Translations under genes and position numbers: made by a program
The notes under the pieces: generated by a model
Database searches by the model: none
What the model was told of the DNA's origin: nothing
The model's input: only the letters and a program-made list of their open reading frames with translations
Source: Microvirga aerophila
GTDB lineage: Bacteria; Pseudomonadota; Alphaproteobacteria; Rhizobiales; Beijerinckiaceae
Length of the DNA: 52,358 bases
Assembly: GCF_003332305.1 (NCBI RefSeq)
Contig: NZ_QOIO01000041.1
Location: 1 to 52,358, forward strand
Reading direction: 5' to 3'
Shown: positions 33,954-41,739 of the stretch, piece by piece
Layout of the letters: each line of letters begins with the position of its first letter
Numbering within the stretch: position 1 is the first letter of the stretch

Positions 33954-34994
33954 ATGAACCTGGAAACGACTCGGCATCGCCTCCTCGGGGAGGTCCGGGC
34001 CTGCGTGAGGCGTGCGGGACGGCTGCTGCTTATATCCGGTCCTCTGGCTGCCGCCGCAGGCTGCAGCGGCATCCAGTCGGCTCTTGATCCGGCAGGGTTC
34101 GATGCACAGCGCATTTATGTGCTGACCCTTGTTATGACCGCCGGCGGCGCTCTCATCTTTCTCGGCGTCACGGCGCTGCTGCTCTACGCCATCTACGCGG
34201 AGCCTTCCCGTCGGGCCTGGCTGGGCAGCCGTCGCACGGTTCTATATGGCGGCTTGGCGTTTCCGGTCGTGGTCCTGTCCGCGCTTCTGCCCTACGGCCT
34301 GATCGTCATGCGGGACACGGATGCTCCGGCGCCGGGCGCGCTGCCGATCGAGGTGATCGGCGAGCAGTATTGGTGGCGCGTGCGCTATCCCGCCGCTGAG
34401 GCACAGAACGAATTCTCGACGGCCAACGAGGTCGTGATTCCGGTCGGACGGCCGATTTCCATATCCGTGACCTCGGCCGACGTCATTCACAGTTTCTGGA
34501 TCCCGAATTTCGGCGGGAAGATCGATATGATCCCAGGACGCATCAACCGTCTCAATTTCACGGCGGAGCGTCCAGGCATCTATCGCGGGGTCTGCGCGGA
34601 GTTCTGCGGCGACCAGCATGCCCGCATGGCGTTCGACGTCGTGGCATTGGAACCCGATGCTTTCGCCGTTTGGCGCACAGGTCAGTCGCAGCCCGCTCCG
34701 GCTCCCCCGACACCGTTTCTGGAGCGTGGCCGGGACCTCTTTCGCACAGGCGGCTGCGGGTCGTGCCACGCGGTGCGGGGAACGGACGCCAATGGACAGT
34801 TCGGCCCTGATTTGTCCCATGTGGGAAGCCGTCGCACCATCGGGGCTGGACAGTTCCCGAACAATGTCGGCACCCTCGCGGGCTGGATCGCCAACACGCA
34901 GCACATCAAGCCAGGAGCGCGGATGCCCTCCTACGGCACGCTTTCGGGCGAGGATCTTCGTGCCCTCGCGGGCTATCTGGAGAGCTTGAGATGA
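33954..34994 (+). CDS. coxB: Cytochrome c oxidase subunit II fused to cytochrome c (caa3)
   Basis: Predicted 346-residue periplasm-facing subunit. Lipobox AAGC (C37) and the segment CSGIQSALDPAG are typical of caa3 oxidases. Two transmembrane helices (about 55-80 and 97-119) precede the CuA domain, whose ligands are H179, C214, E216, C218, H222 and M225 (VIHSFW, CAEFCGDQHARM). The C-terminal 90 residues add a cytochrome c with CGSCH at 268-272 and a Met in GARMPSYG. It receives electrons from complex III or its cytochrome and passes them to CoxA. The stop overlaps coxA by 4 bases. Confidence 0.95.
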   Translation: MNLETTRHRLLGEVRACVRRAGRLLLISGPLAAAAGCSGIQSALDPAGFDAQRIYVLTLVMTAGGALIFLGVTALLLYAIYAEPSRRAWLGSRRTVLYGGLAFPVVVLSALLPYGLIVMRDTDAPAPGALPIEVIGEQYWWRVRYPAAEAQNEFSTANEVVIPVGRPISISVTSADVIHSFWIPNFGGKIDMIPGRINRLNFTAERPGIYRGVCAEFCGDQHARMAFDVVALEPDAFAVWRTGQSQPAPAPPTPFLERGRDLFRTGGCGSCHAVRGTDANGQFGPDLSHVGSRRTIGAGQFPNNVGTLAGWIANTQHIKPGARMPSYGTLSGEDLRALAGYLESLR

Positions 34995-37558
34995 ACGCGC
35001 CCGGGCTCCCGAAATCGTTCGAGCGCGACAGGTCCGAGCTCCCGAATCCGCTCCCCCGTCCCGAGGGGGAGTTCGAAGGGCTCAAAAAGGCATGGGAGCC
35101 GCCGAAGGGCATCAGCTTCATCACGGCCGTCAACAATACCTATGTGGGCCTCTGGTACGTGGGAACGGCTTTCCTGTTCTTCATCCTGGCAGGAATCCTG
35201 GCGCTCATCATGCGCGCCCAGCTGGCGTCGCCTGAGAGCGATCTTGTGGGGCATGACCTCTACAACCAACTCTTTACCATGCACGGCACGGTGATGATGT
35301 TCCTCTTCGCGGTTCCGGCCGTGGAGGCTGCGAGCGTATATCTTCTGCCGAACATGCAGGCCGCCAGGGACCTGCCGTTCCCGCGCCTCTCGGCCTATGC
35401 CTTCTGGGCTTATTTCGTCGGCGGGTTGGTGTTCTTCTGCACCATCTTCTTTGGTCTCGCACCCAATGGCGGCTGGTTCATGTATCCGCCCCTCACCAGC
35501 ACCAAATATTCACCTGCCGACAATGCGGATTGGTGGCTTCTCGGGATTGGGTTCATCGAGATTTCGGCCATCGCCGGCGCGATCGAAATCATCGTCGGGG
35601 TCATGAAGACCCGCGCCGTGGGAATGAGCCTGGACAAACTCCCGGTCTATTCCTGGGCCATGCTGGTCTTCGCTGCGATGATCGTCATCGGCTTTCCGGC
35701 GATCATCCTGGGTACGCTCTTGCTCGAGCTGGAGCGGGCATTCGACTGGCCGTTCTTCATCGCCGAGAGGGGCGGAGACCCGCTCCTGTGGCAGCACCTG
35801 TTCTGGTTTTTCGGCCACCCGGAAGTCTACATCATCTTCCTGCCGGCCACCGGCATGGTGTCCATGATCGTGCCCGCGATGGCGCAGACGCCCCTCGTCG
35901 GGTATCGGCTCGTTGTGCTCGCCCTCATCGCCACCGGGTTCCTGTCCTTCGGGCTCTGGGTGCACCACATGTTCGCCACAGGCCTGCCGAAGATGTCCCT
36001 GAGCTTCTTCTCGGCCGCCAGCACCGCGGTGGCGGTGCCGAGCGGGATTCAGGTCTTTGCCTGGATCGCCACCATTGCGTCGGGGCGCATGAAGCTCACG
36101 ACGCCTTCGCTCTTCGTCATCGGATTCCTGTTCATCTTCACCCTCGGTGGCCTCACCGGCGTGATGGTCGCCATGGCGCCTTTCGACTGGCAGGCCCACG
36201 ACAGTTACTTTGTGGTGGCGCACCTTCATTACGTGCTCATTGGCGGAATGGTTTTTCCGCTTTTTGCGGCCTTCTACTACTGGGTGCCGGTCGCCAGTAA
36301 GCGCGCGCTGTCGGAGCGCCTCGGGCGCTGGGTGTTCGGGCTCATGTTCCTGGGGGTCAACGTGACCTTTCTGCCGATGCACATCACCGGGCTCATCGGC
36401 ATGCCCCGGCGGGTCTATACTTATCCGGTCGGAATGGGATGGGACGCCCTGAACCTTGTTTCCACGGTCGGCGCGTTCATGATCGCCATCGGGGTCGCGA
36501 TCTTTCTCGTGGACATGGCGCGCAATTTCCGTTTCGCCGGCGAGGACAACGCGGGCAACGTCTGGAACGCCGGCACCCTCGAATGGCTTCCCAACGGCAA
36601 CTACGCGACGCGCAGCATCCCGTCCGTGAATAGCCGTGAACCGCTATGGGACCAACCGGACCTGGCCAAGAATGTCGAAGATGGGCGGTACTATCTCCCC
36701 GGAACAGCCACAGGGGGCCGCGAGGCATTGGTGACAAGCCCGTTCGATGCGCGTCCGCAATACATTCTGCAGATACCCGGACCGGGATGGCAGCCGGTTC
36801 TGTCGGCTGTGTTCACGGCCGCGTTCTTCCTTCTTTTGACCGTGAAGCTGATCTTCCTGTCGGTCATCTGCGGAGTTCTGGCGGTCGGATGCGTGATCTG
36901 GTGGTTGTGGGAAACGGATCCCGGACCGGTTCGCCCGCCGGCCGATATCGGCGGAGGCGTGGTGGTGCCGGTCTATGTCACCGGGCCGATGAACCATTCC
37001 TGGTGGGCCATGATCGTCCTCATGATCGTGAGCGGGATGGTGTTCACCTGCCTCATCTTTTCGTATCTTTTCCTGTGGCTGGTCAATCCTATGGCTTGGC
37101 CGCCGCAGGAGACTGTTCTGCCTTCGGTCGCATGGCCGTTGGCTGCAGCCTTCCTCTATGTGGTCAGCGCTGCGCTGATCCTCTGGGCAAGCCGCGTGCT
37201 GAAGGGCGATGACCGCCGGGCTCCCCGCTCCGTGCCAATCTTGATCGGCGTCGCACTCGTTCTTGTCTCGGGGGCGTCGGCGGTGGACCTTTGGGCGCAG
37301 TGGCGGAGTGGTTTAAGTCCCTCGGCTCATGCCTATGGGGCGGCGGTTTATGCGATCCTGTCCCTGCAGATCTTCTTCGTGCTCACAACCCTTGTGATGG
37401 GCCTTTACACTATAGCCCGGTGGGTTGCGGGCCGACTCGACAGCGTGCGCCGGACGACCTTCGACAACACCATGCTGTTTTGGATCTACACCACAGGGCA
37501 GGGCCTCGTGGGTCTCCTGGTCGTGTACGGCTTTCCTCGGCTTGGGGGAGGCGTCTAG
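34991..37558 (+). CDS. ctaD: Cytochrome c oxidase subunit I-III fusion
   Basis: Predicted 855-residue membrane protein. Residues 1 to about 550 are heme-copper oxidase subunit I, with the low-spin heme ligand in MHGTVMMF, the active-site FFGHPEVYI (H276, E278, Y280), HHMF for CuB and VVAHLHYVL for both hemes. E278 marks an A1-type D-channel enzyme. Residues about 590-855 correspond to subunit III (NHSWWAMIVLMIVSGMVFT, FVLTTLVMGLYTI, GQGLVGLLVVYGF). Fusion of I and III is known in other caa3-type enzymes. It reduces oxygen and pumps protons. It overlaps coxB and is followed after 2 bases by a small membrane protein. Confidence 0.94.
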   Translation: MNAPGLPKSFERDRSELPNPLPRPEGEFEGLKKAWEPPKGISFITAVNNTYVGLWYVGTAFLFFILAGILALIMRAQLASPESDLVGHDLYNQLFTMHGTVMMFLFAVPAVEAASVYLLPNMQAARDLPFPRLSAYAFWAYFVGGLVFFCTIFFGLAPNGGWFMYPPLTSTKYSPADNADWWLLGIGFIEISAIAGAIEIIVGVMKTRAVGMSLDKLPVYSWAMLVFAAMIVIGFPAIILGTLLLELERAFDWPFFIAERGGDPLLWQHLFWFFGHPEVYIIFLPATGMVSMIVPAMAQTPLVGYRLVVLALIATGFLSFGLWVHHMFATGLPKMSLSFFSAASTAVAVPSGIQVFAWIATIASGRMKLTTPSLFVIGFLFIFTLGGLTGVMVAMAPFDWQAHDSYFVVAHLHYVLIGGMVFPLFAAFYYWVPVASKRALSERLGRWVFGLMFLGVNVTFLPMHITGLIGMPRRVYTYPVGMGWDALNLVSTVGAFMIAIGVAIFLVDMARNFRFAGEDNAGNVWNAGTLEWLPNGNYATRSIPSVNSREPLWDQPDLAKNVEDGRYYLPGTATGGREALVTSPFDARPQYILQIPGPGWQPVLSAVFTAAFFLLLTVKLIFLSVICGVLAVGCVIWWLWETDPGPVRPPADIGGGVVVPVYVTGPMNHSWWAMIVLMIVSGMVFTCLIFSYLFLWLVNPMAWPPQETVLPSVAWPLAAAFLYVVSAALILWASRVLKGDDRRAPRSVPILIGVALVLVSGASAVDLWAQWRSGLSPSAHAYGAAVYAILSLQIFFVLTTLVMGLYTIARWVAGRLDSVRRTTFDNTMLFWIYTTGQGLVGLLVVYGFPRLGGGV

Positions 37559-37560
37559 CC

Positions 37561-37920
37561 ATGGCCGGCCGAAGGACGCTTCAGGTTCTCGTGATGCTCG
37601 GGGGACTCATCGCATGGGCGCTGCAGTTCACCTTGATTTATGGCGTCACCTCAACGCTCTGCGGGCGAGGCTGGGCGGATAAAACCTTGTTTGGAGGAGG
37701 GGTCGTCCCAGTGACGATCCTGCTGTCGACCCTTGCGGCACTTGCCATCGGGGCCGCCATGCTTCTCCTGTCCCTCAAAGAATACAGAAGCCTGCAACAT
37801 GGAACAGCATCCGCCGTCGATACTTTCATGAACCAGGCCGCAATTCTGATCAGTGGCCTGTCCTTGGTTGTCATTATCTGGCACGGCGTGCCGGCTCTGA
37901 TCCTCCCGGCCTGCGCCTGA
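37561..37920 (+). CDS. Small three-helix membrane protein of the oxidase operon
   Basis: Predicted 119-residue protein with three hydrophobic segments (about 7-30, 49-73 and 93-116) and little soluble sequence. It begins 2 bases after the subunit I-III stop. In caa3 operons a small protein at this position is usually the fourth oxidase subunit (CtaF/CoxD-like), but I see no family-specific motif, so its role is inferred from position. An in-frame extension back to 37291 lies within the oxidase gene and is a shadow. Confidence 0.75.
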   Translation: MAGRRTLQVLVMLGGLIAWALQFTLIYGVTSTLCGRGWADKTLFGGGVVPVTILLSTLAALAIGAAMLLLSLKEYRSLQHGTASAVDTFMNQAAILISGLSLVVIIWHGVPALILPACA

Positions 37921-37964
37921 ACGCGACATCCTCACATGACACAGACGAGAAGGCAGCACCCACG

Positions 37965-38495
37965 ATGATCGATTGGCACGAGTTGTTCGTCCCGACAAAT
38001 CCGATCCCTGCCGTCATCCTTCGCGGGACGCTCACTTATATCATGCTGTTCTTGATCTTGAGGTTTCTGCTCAAGCGTCAGTCGGGGGTCATCGGGATCG
38101 CTGATCTTCTCGTCATCGTGCTCATCGCGGACGCGGCCCAGAATGCGATGGCCCATGAGTACAAATCCATTACAGAAGGCGCGATCCTGGTGCTCACCAT
38201 CGTGTTCTGGAACTACGCGATCGATTGGCTGGGATTTCGTTTTCCTGCCCTTCAGCGCCTGACCAGGCCGCCGCCGCTGTTGCTGATCAAAGATGGCAAG
38301 ATGCTTCCCCAGAACATGCGCCGGGAAATGATCACCGCCGAGGAACTGAACAGTCAGCTTCGCCAACAGGGGGTCGAGAACTGCTCGGAGGTCAAGACAG
38401 CCTATATCGAGGGCGACGGGTCCATCAGCATCATTCGGCGTGACAATGGCGAGACCAATCAGAGCCCCGATCAAAAAATGAAAGGCATCGCCTGA
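37965..38495 (+). CDS. DUF421 (YetF-like) membrane protein
   Basis: Predicted 176-residue protein of the DUF421/YetF family. Three N-terminal transmembrane helices (about 17-36, 42-60, 70-88) are followed by a cytoplasmic mixed alpha/beta domain containing PPLLLIKDGKMLPQNMRREMITAEEL, the family hallmark. Function is unknown; B. subtilis relatives are sporulation- or envelope-related. GAGAAGG upstream supports the start. It lies 44 bases beyond the oxidase operon and ends at a terminator shared with the convergent glutathione transferase-like gene. Confidence 0.88.
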   Translation: MIDWHELFVPTNPIPAVILRGTLTYIMLFLILRFLLKRQSGVIGIADLLVIVLIADAAQNAMAHEYKSITEGAILVLTIVFWNYAIDWLGFRFPALQRLTRPPPLLLIKDGKMLPQNMRREMITAEELNSQLRQQGVENCSEVKTAYIEGDGSISIIRRDNGETNQSPDQKMKGIA

Positions 38496-38496
38496 C

Positions 38497-38514
38497 GCCT
38501 TGGAGCGCCAAGGC
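38497..38514. terminator. Bidirectional terminator between convergent genes
   Basis: GCCTTGG (38497-38503) and CCAAGGC (38508-38514) form a perfect 7-bp stem with a 4-nt loop, exactly filling the gap between the DUF421 and glutathione transferase-like stop codons. Confidence 0.65.
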
Positions 38515-39165
38515 CTAGGCCGCCTGAGGTGCGCCCGGCTGGCGCAACGGGTGCGCTTTCGCAAAAGCCTCCTGCGCCATGCAACGCTCCACAACTTTCG
38601 CAACTCTTGGAAAATCCTCGACGCGGCCGTCAAAGAGCTTGTACCCGACTGCGAGACTGACCAGGCAGATATCTGCCATCGAGACGGTGTCGCCATGGCA
38701 GTAGTCACCGCTGTCGGAATCGTGCGCCAGATGCGCCTCGACGGCGCGCAATCCTTCTCTCATCCAGTGGCGAATCCACGTGAGGCGCTGGGCCTCGCTC
38801 AAATGAAATTCGCGCTCCAGGAACTCGCGCACCCGCGGCACGATGAGAGGGTGCGAGTCGCAGGCAACGATCTGGGCGAGTCCACGCACTCTGGCGCGCC
38901 CGCGTGGGTCTGTTGGCAAAAGCGGAACCTGAGGAAAGAGTTCTTCCAGATACTCGAGAATGGCGAGGGACTGAAAAAGGGCCGGGCCATCGCCATCGAT
39001 CAGCACCGGCACGACGCCTTGCGGATTGATGTCGCGGAAATCCGTGGCATGCTGGGCGCCCGAGACGAGGTCGATCATGACCTCCTTGCGGTCGATCCGT
39101 TTCAGGTTCAGAGCGATCCTGACCCTGAGCGTCGCGAGTGAACGCCAAAAGCCGTAAAGCTGCAT
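38515..39165 (-). CDS. Glutathione S-transferase / maleylacetoacetate isomerase-like
   Basis: Predicted 216-residue cytosolic protein with an N-terminal thioredoxin-fold domain (about 1-80: LYGFWRSLATLRVRIAL, INPQGVVPVLI, LFQSLAILEYLEE) and an all-helical C-terminal domain (VSMADICLVSLAVGYKLF). Length and motifs match zeta-class transferases/maleylacetoacetate isomerase, but the SSCS-type catalytic motif is replaced by WRSLAT, lacking the cysteine. Isomerase activity is therefore doubtful. The start at 39165 has GGAGGGCG upstream; a start at 39222 lacks it. No other tyrosine-degradation gene is nearby. Confidence 0.83.
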   Translation of the reverse strand: MQLYGFWRSLATLRVRIALNLKRIDRKEVMIDLVSGAQHATDFRDINPQGVVPVLIDGDGPALFQSLAILEYLEELFPQVPLLPTDPRGRARVRGLAQIVACDSHPLIVPRVREFLEREFHLSEAQRLTWIRHWMREGLRAVEAHLAHDSDSGDYCHGDTVSMADICLVSLAVGYKLFDGRVEDFPRVAKVVERCMAQEAFAKAHPLRQPGAPQAA

Positions 39166-39245
39166 CACGCCCTCCAGTCGCCCCCGCCGGCTCAGTATAG
39201 GCTGATGAAACGGCTTTAGCACCCTCTCACGTCGAGCCGGCGCTC

Positions 39246-39536
39246 CTAGAGGTCTGCTTCTTGCCCGGTTGATCCGGCATCGCTAAACATGTCGTTCAGG
39301 GCCACCAAAAGGGCCGAGCGCGCCGGCTGATTAGAGGCCAGCGTCAGGAAGTCGTTGATTCCATACCGCTCGGACCCGCTTGCTGTCTGCTCGTCGACGA
39401 CGCTGCTCATGTGCTTCCAGGTATGCTCGACGTATAGCCCAGGCGCATCAGGATCCAGTATGAGGTGCCACCAGTCGCCCGTGTTTACCCCTGACCCACG
39501 AGGCGCAAAGGCCAACTCCCTCCTGAATACCGCCAT
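39246..39536 (-). CDS. Hypothetical protein (96 aa)
   Basis: Predicted 96-residue soluble protein that I do not recognise. GGAGGG before ATG at 39536 supports the start. It is acidic, with a tryptophan-rich DWWHLILDPDAPGLYVEHTW block (about residues 22-41) that looks like a conserved beta-sheet core. It lacks signal peptide and membrane segments. It lies between stress-type genes on the same strand, but its promoter region shows no GGAAC-N-CGTT. Confidence 0.65.
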   Translation of the reverse strand: MAVFRRELAFAPRGSGVNTGDWWHLILDPDAPGLYVEHTWKHMSSVVDEQTASGSERYGINDFLTLASNQPARSALLVALNDMFSDAGSTGQEADL

Positions 39537-39605
39537 CAATCCCTCCATTCATCAAACTGCCGACGCTTCGAGCTGACACGGCGATCAGCATATGATCCGC
39601 CTGGA

Positions 39606-39896
39606 TTAGCGACCATTATCGAGATCGGACTGCCGGCAGCGATATCCGATGAAGCATTGGGCGCTGTCAGCCGTCTGGACCCAGGCAGGCTCCGTGGTCT
39701 CTTCATGGGTGCAGTAGCCTGGACCGCTGACAAACCGGTTATAGGTCGTTGGGCCCGTATGAAGCACGACAGCCCCTCTGGCCCTTACGGTTCCGGCAGC
39801 TTGGCCGCAGGTCAGTCCTCGGGTCGAGCCAGCCGATTGCGCCAGCGCCGCCGATCCAGCGCCGTGGACGAAGAGGGCCAAAATGACTGCTTTCAT
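39606..39896 (-). CDS. Small secreted cysteine-containing protein
   Basis: Predicted 96-residue precursor with a signal peptide (MKAVILALFVHGAGSAALAQS). The mature part has four cysteines (LTCGQA, GYCTHEE, AQCFIG, YRCRQ), probably two disulfides, and the segment RGAVVLHTGPTTYNRFV, which recurs in small rhizobial periplasmic proteins of unknown function. The perfect EcfG-type promoter at 39929-39953 places the transcript start past an alternative ATG at 39926, which favours the ATG at 39896. Probably a periplasmic stress protein. Confidence 0.72.
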   Translation of the reverse strand: MKAVILALFVHGAGSAALAQSAGSTRGLTCGQAAGTVRARGAVVLHTGPTTYNRFVSGPGYCTHEETTEPAWVQTADSAQCFIGYRCRQSDLDNGR

Positions 39897-39928
39897 AACG
39901 GGGGTCCCGTTCAGGAGCGATACCATCC

Positions 39929-39953
39929 AACGATATCACCTTCGACCTGTTCC
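39929..39953 (-). promoter_or_regulatory. Perfect EcfG-type promoter for the secreted cysteine protein
   Basis: On the minus strand GGAAC (39953-39949), 16 bases, then CGTT (39932-39929): an exact match to the EcfG consensus. The -10 lies 32 bases before the start codon at 39896. Confidence 0.7.
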
Positions 39954-40123
39954 GACGGGGTTGCCCAGGCGCCTGTAACTTTCCGCTGCTAGCAGGCGGA
40001 TCGTTCGAGATGTGAGGAGAGAACGGGCGGGGATGTTTTCCTGCCCGCGCTCGATTTCAGAGGAGTGGCTGAGGCGGTGCACCCGGCTTTCGGTTGCGCC
40101 GATGGGTTCTTCACTGAAGAGGC

Positions 40124-40396
40124 TTAGCCGTCGTCCCGTTCATGCTTGAGCTGATCGATACGCTTAGATGCCTCGGCCTTGTCGAGCTCCGGGTCGAAAG
40201 CGTCCGGGTTGTCAGCCTGCTCGGATAGGGTCTTCAAGTACGAAGCTTGAGCCCCCGTCATCGGCTCGTCTCCGGTGACCCAGTCTTCCGGATTCTTGAT
40301 CTGGTTTGAGTTCCCATCCGGGTTAGCCTTAGGGTTCTCATTGCGGGCCATATTCCCGTTTCTTCCCTGGGCCTGCTGACCGTGGCTCGATTTCAT
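40124..40396 (-). CDS. DUF3072 family small protein
   Basis: Predicted 90-residue hydrophilic protein. The C-terminal half carries the DUF3072 signature (MTGAQASYLKTLSEQA, residues 46-61), while the N-terminal half is rich in Asn, Gly and Gln and likely disordered. Function is unknown; DUF3072 proteins are common in rhizobia and actinobacteria. AGGAG upstream of the ATG at 40396 fixes the start. The perfect EcfG promoter at 40433-40458 predicts induction in the general stress response. Confidence 0.85.
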   Translation of the reverse strand: MKSSHGQQAQGRNGNMARNENPKANPDGNSNQIKNPEDWVTGDEPMTGAQASYLKTLSEQADNPDAFDPELDKAEASKRIDQLKHERDDG

Positions 40397-40432
40397 GGCG
40401 AATCTCCTGATTGTTCATGATTTGTTCTTATT

Positions 40433-40458
40433 AACGCATGTCCGTTTGCTGGGGTTCC
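40433..40458 (-). promoter_or_regulatory. Perfect EcfG-type promoter for the DUF3072 gene
   Basis: On the minus strand GGAAC (40458-40454), 17 bases, then CGTT (40436-40433). It lies 36 bases before the DUF3072 start codon and matches the consensus exactly. Confidence 0.72.
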
Positions 40459-40568
40459 CGGGTTTCGTAAGGAGTTGTGGGCTGGACCGACGCTAATCAA
40501 AGCAGGCGGCAAAGGGACCTAGGCGGTGTGACGGGTTTGGCCAAGATGAAGCCCGCTGTAAGTGCGAC

Positions 40569-40961
40569 CTACTCCTCGAAGCGGCTCGAAGGGTCCCGGT
40601 CTCCCTCGTATCGCCTCTTGAGCGGAAACGGCGGCAACCAGGACTCGCGACGGACAGTCCATAGTTCGTAGGTTGGCATCAGTTGGTCAGGGGAATCCAG
40701 AGATCCTAGGTTCACTTCGATCTCGTCTGCGCTGCGTGAGAAAATGGACGAGCCGCAGCCGGGACAGAAAAACCGCCCGGCGTAGTCGCGCGTTTCGCCA
40801 TCGATCATCACCGCGTCCTGAGGGAAGACTGCGGAAGCGTGAAAGAGGGTCCCATGATGCTTGCGGCAGTCGAGACAGTGACAAAGGCCGACCCGGTATG
40901 GACGCCCCGACGCCACAATTCGGACGTTGCCGCACAGGCAACCGCCGGTGAATCGGTCCAT
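40569..40961 (-). CDS. GFA-family zinc protein
   Basis: Predicted 130-residue protein of the GFA (glutathione-dependent formaldehyde-activating enzyme-like) family. Zinc-binding cysteines are in GGCLCG (C8, C10), GLCHCLDC (C27, C29, C32) and FFCPGCG (C66, C69). The last segment PTYELWTVRRESWLP is typical of the family. The start at 40961 has GAGAGGAGG upstream. True formaldehyde-glutathione adduct formation has been questioned for the family, so a general zinc-dependent or glutathione-binding role is safer. A single gene, separated from both neighbours. Confidence 0.88.
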   Translation of the reverse strand: MDRFTGGCLCGNVRIVASGRPYRVGLCHCLDCRKHHGTLFHASAVFPQDAVMIDGETRDYAGRFFCPGCGSSIFSRSADEIEVNLGSLDSPDQLMPTYELWTVRRESWLPPFPLKRRYEGDRDPSSRFEE

Positions 40962-41060
40962 GCTGCGCCTCCTCTCAAATCAGGTGCGCGGAATGTTTAC
41001 AACGATCAGCACCATTGTCATTAACCGCTGCGGGCGGGACTCGCCGTTCTTCCATGGAGG

Positions 41061-41077
41061 GCGATAGCGGCTATCGC
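41061..41077 (-). terminator. Hairpin after the PAS-HTH regulator gene
   Basis: GCGATAG (41061-41067) and CTATCGC (41071-41077) form a perfect 7-bp stem with a 3-nt loop, 17 bases past the regulator stop codon on the minus strand. Confidence 0.55.
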
Positions 41078-41094
41078 TTCCAGGCGAGGCTCGG

Positions 41095-41739
41095 TCAGAC
41101 AGGGTCCTTTCGCTTGAGGTAGTTGTAGACGGTCGCGCGGCCCAATCCCAATACGCGTGAGATGTAGGCTGCGGCATTGCGCCCGCCGAACGCGCCGTCG
41201 CCTGCGAGGTCCGTGACGAGCTGCTGCTTCTGGACACGGTTCATCTCCGAGATGGAGAGGCCGCGCTCGCGGGTCCAGGACTGGATGTACTCGTTGATAC
41301 GCTCATGCCAGTCTTCCTTGAAAAGGGACACGGGCTTTTCGGCGATCTGAGGGACGGACACGAGGGCGTTCAGCGTCTGCATCACCGCGTGGAAGTGCGA
41401 GACGTCCACATTGATGCAAAGAATGCCGATGGCCTTATCGTCGGAGCGGAGCACCGCGCTGACCGATTTGATGCGGCGGCCATCCCAGTTCACTTTTTCG
41501 TACGGGCCGATGATAATATCGGACGGCTTGAAATCGATTTCGTGCAGGAGCGACGGCTCGCCAAGCTCCCGCTTGGAAAAGGGGTTGGCGAGGTAGACCA
41601 CCGTCTCCGTCGTGAGGTCGTGCAGGACCACTTCCGCATAGGGCCGGAAGAGCAGCGCGATTGCATCACAGATGTGGGTATAGGCACCCAGCTCAGGCGC
41701 CGTCGCGGTCTTGAGGGAGGGCCCGCGTCTCTTGCTCAT
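41095..41739 (-). CDS. DauR/YheO-like PAS-HTH transcriptional regulator
   Basis: Predicted 214-residue regulator. Residues about 18-125 form the PAS-like YheO domain (AIALLFRPYAEVVLHDL, VSAVLRSDDKAIGILCINVDVS). The C-terminal HTH (about 150-214) ends in YISRVLGLGRATVYNYLKR. Pseudomonas DauR, of this family, represses D-arginine catabolic genes. Its start codon overlaps the aminotransferase stop (ATGA), so both are in one minus-strand operon. The 17-bp palindrome at 42907-42923, between this operon and the catabolic genes, is the best operator candidate. The inducer may be an amino acid of the pathway encoded alongside. Confidence 0.87.
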   Translation of the reverse strand: MSKRRGPSLKTATAPELGAYTHICDAIALLFRPYAEVVLHDLTTETVVYLANPFSKRELGEPSLLHEIDFKPSDIIIGPYEKVNWDGRRIKSVSAVLRSDDKAIGILCINVDVSHFHAVMQTLNALVSVPQIAEKPVSLFKEDWHERINEYIQSWTRERGLSISEMNRVQKQQLVTDLAGDGAFGGRNAAAYISRVLGLGRATVYNYLKRKDPV

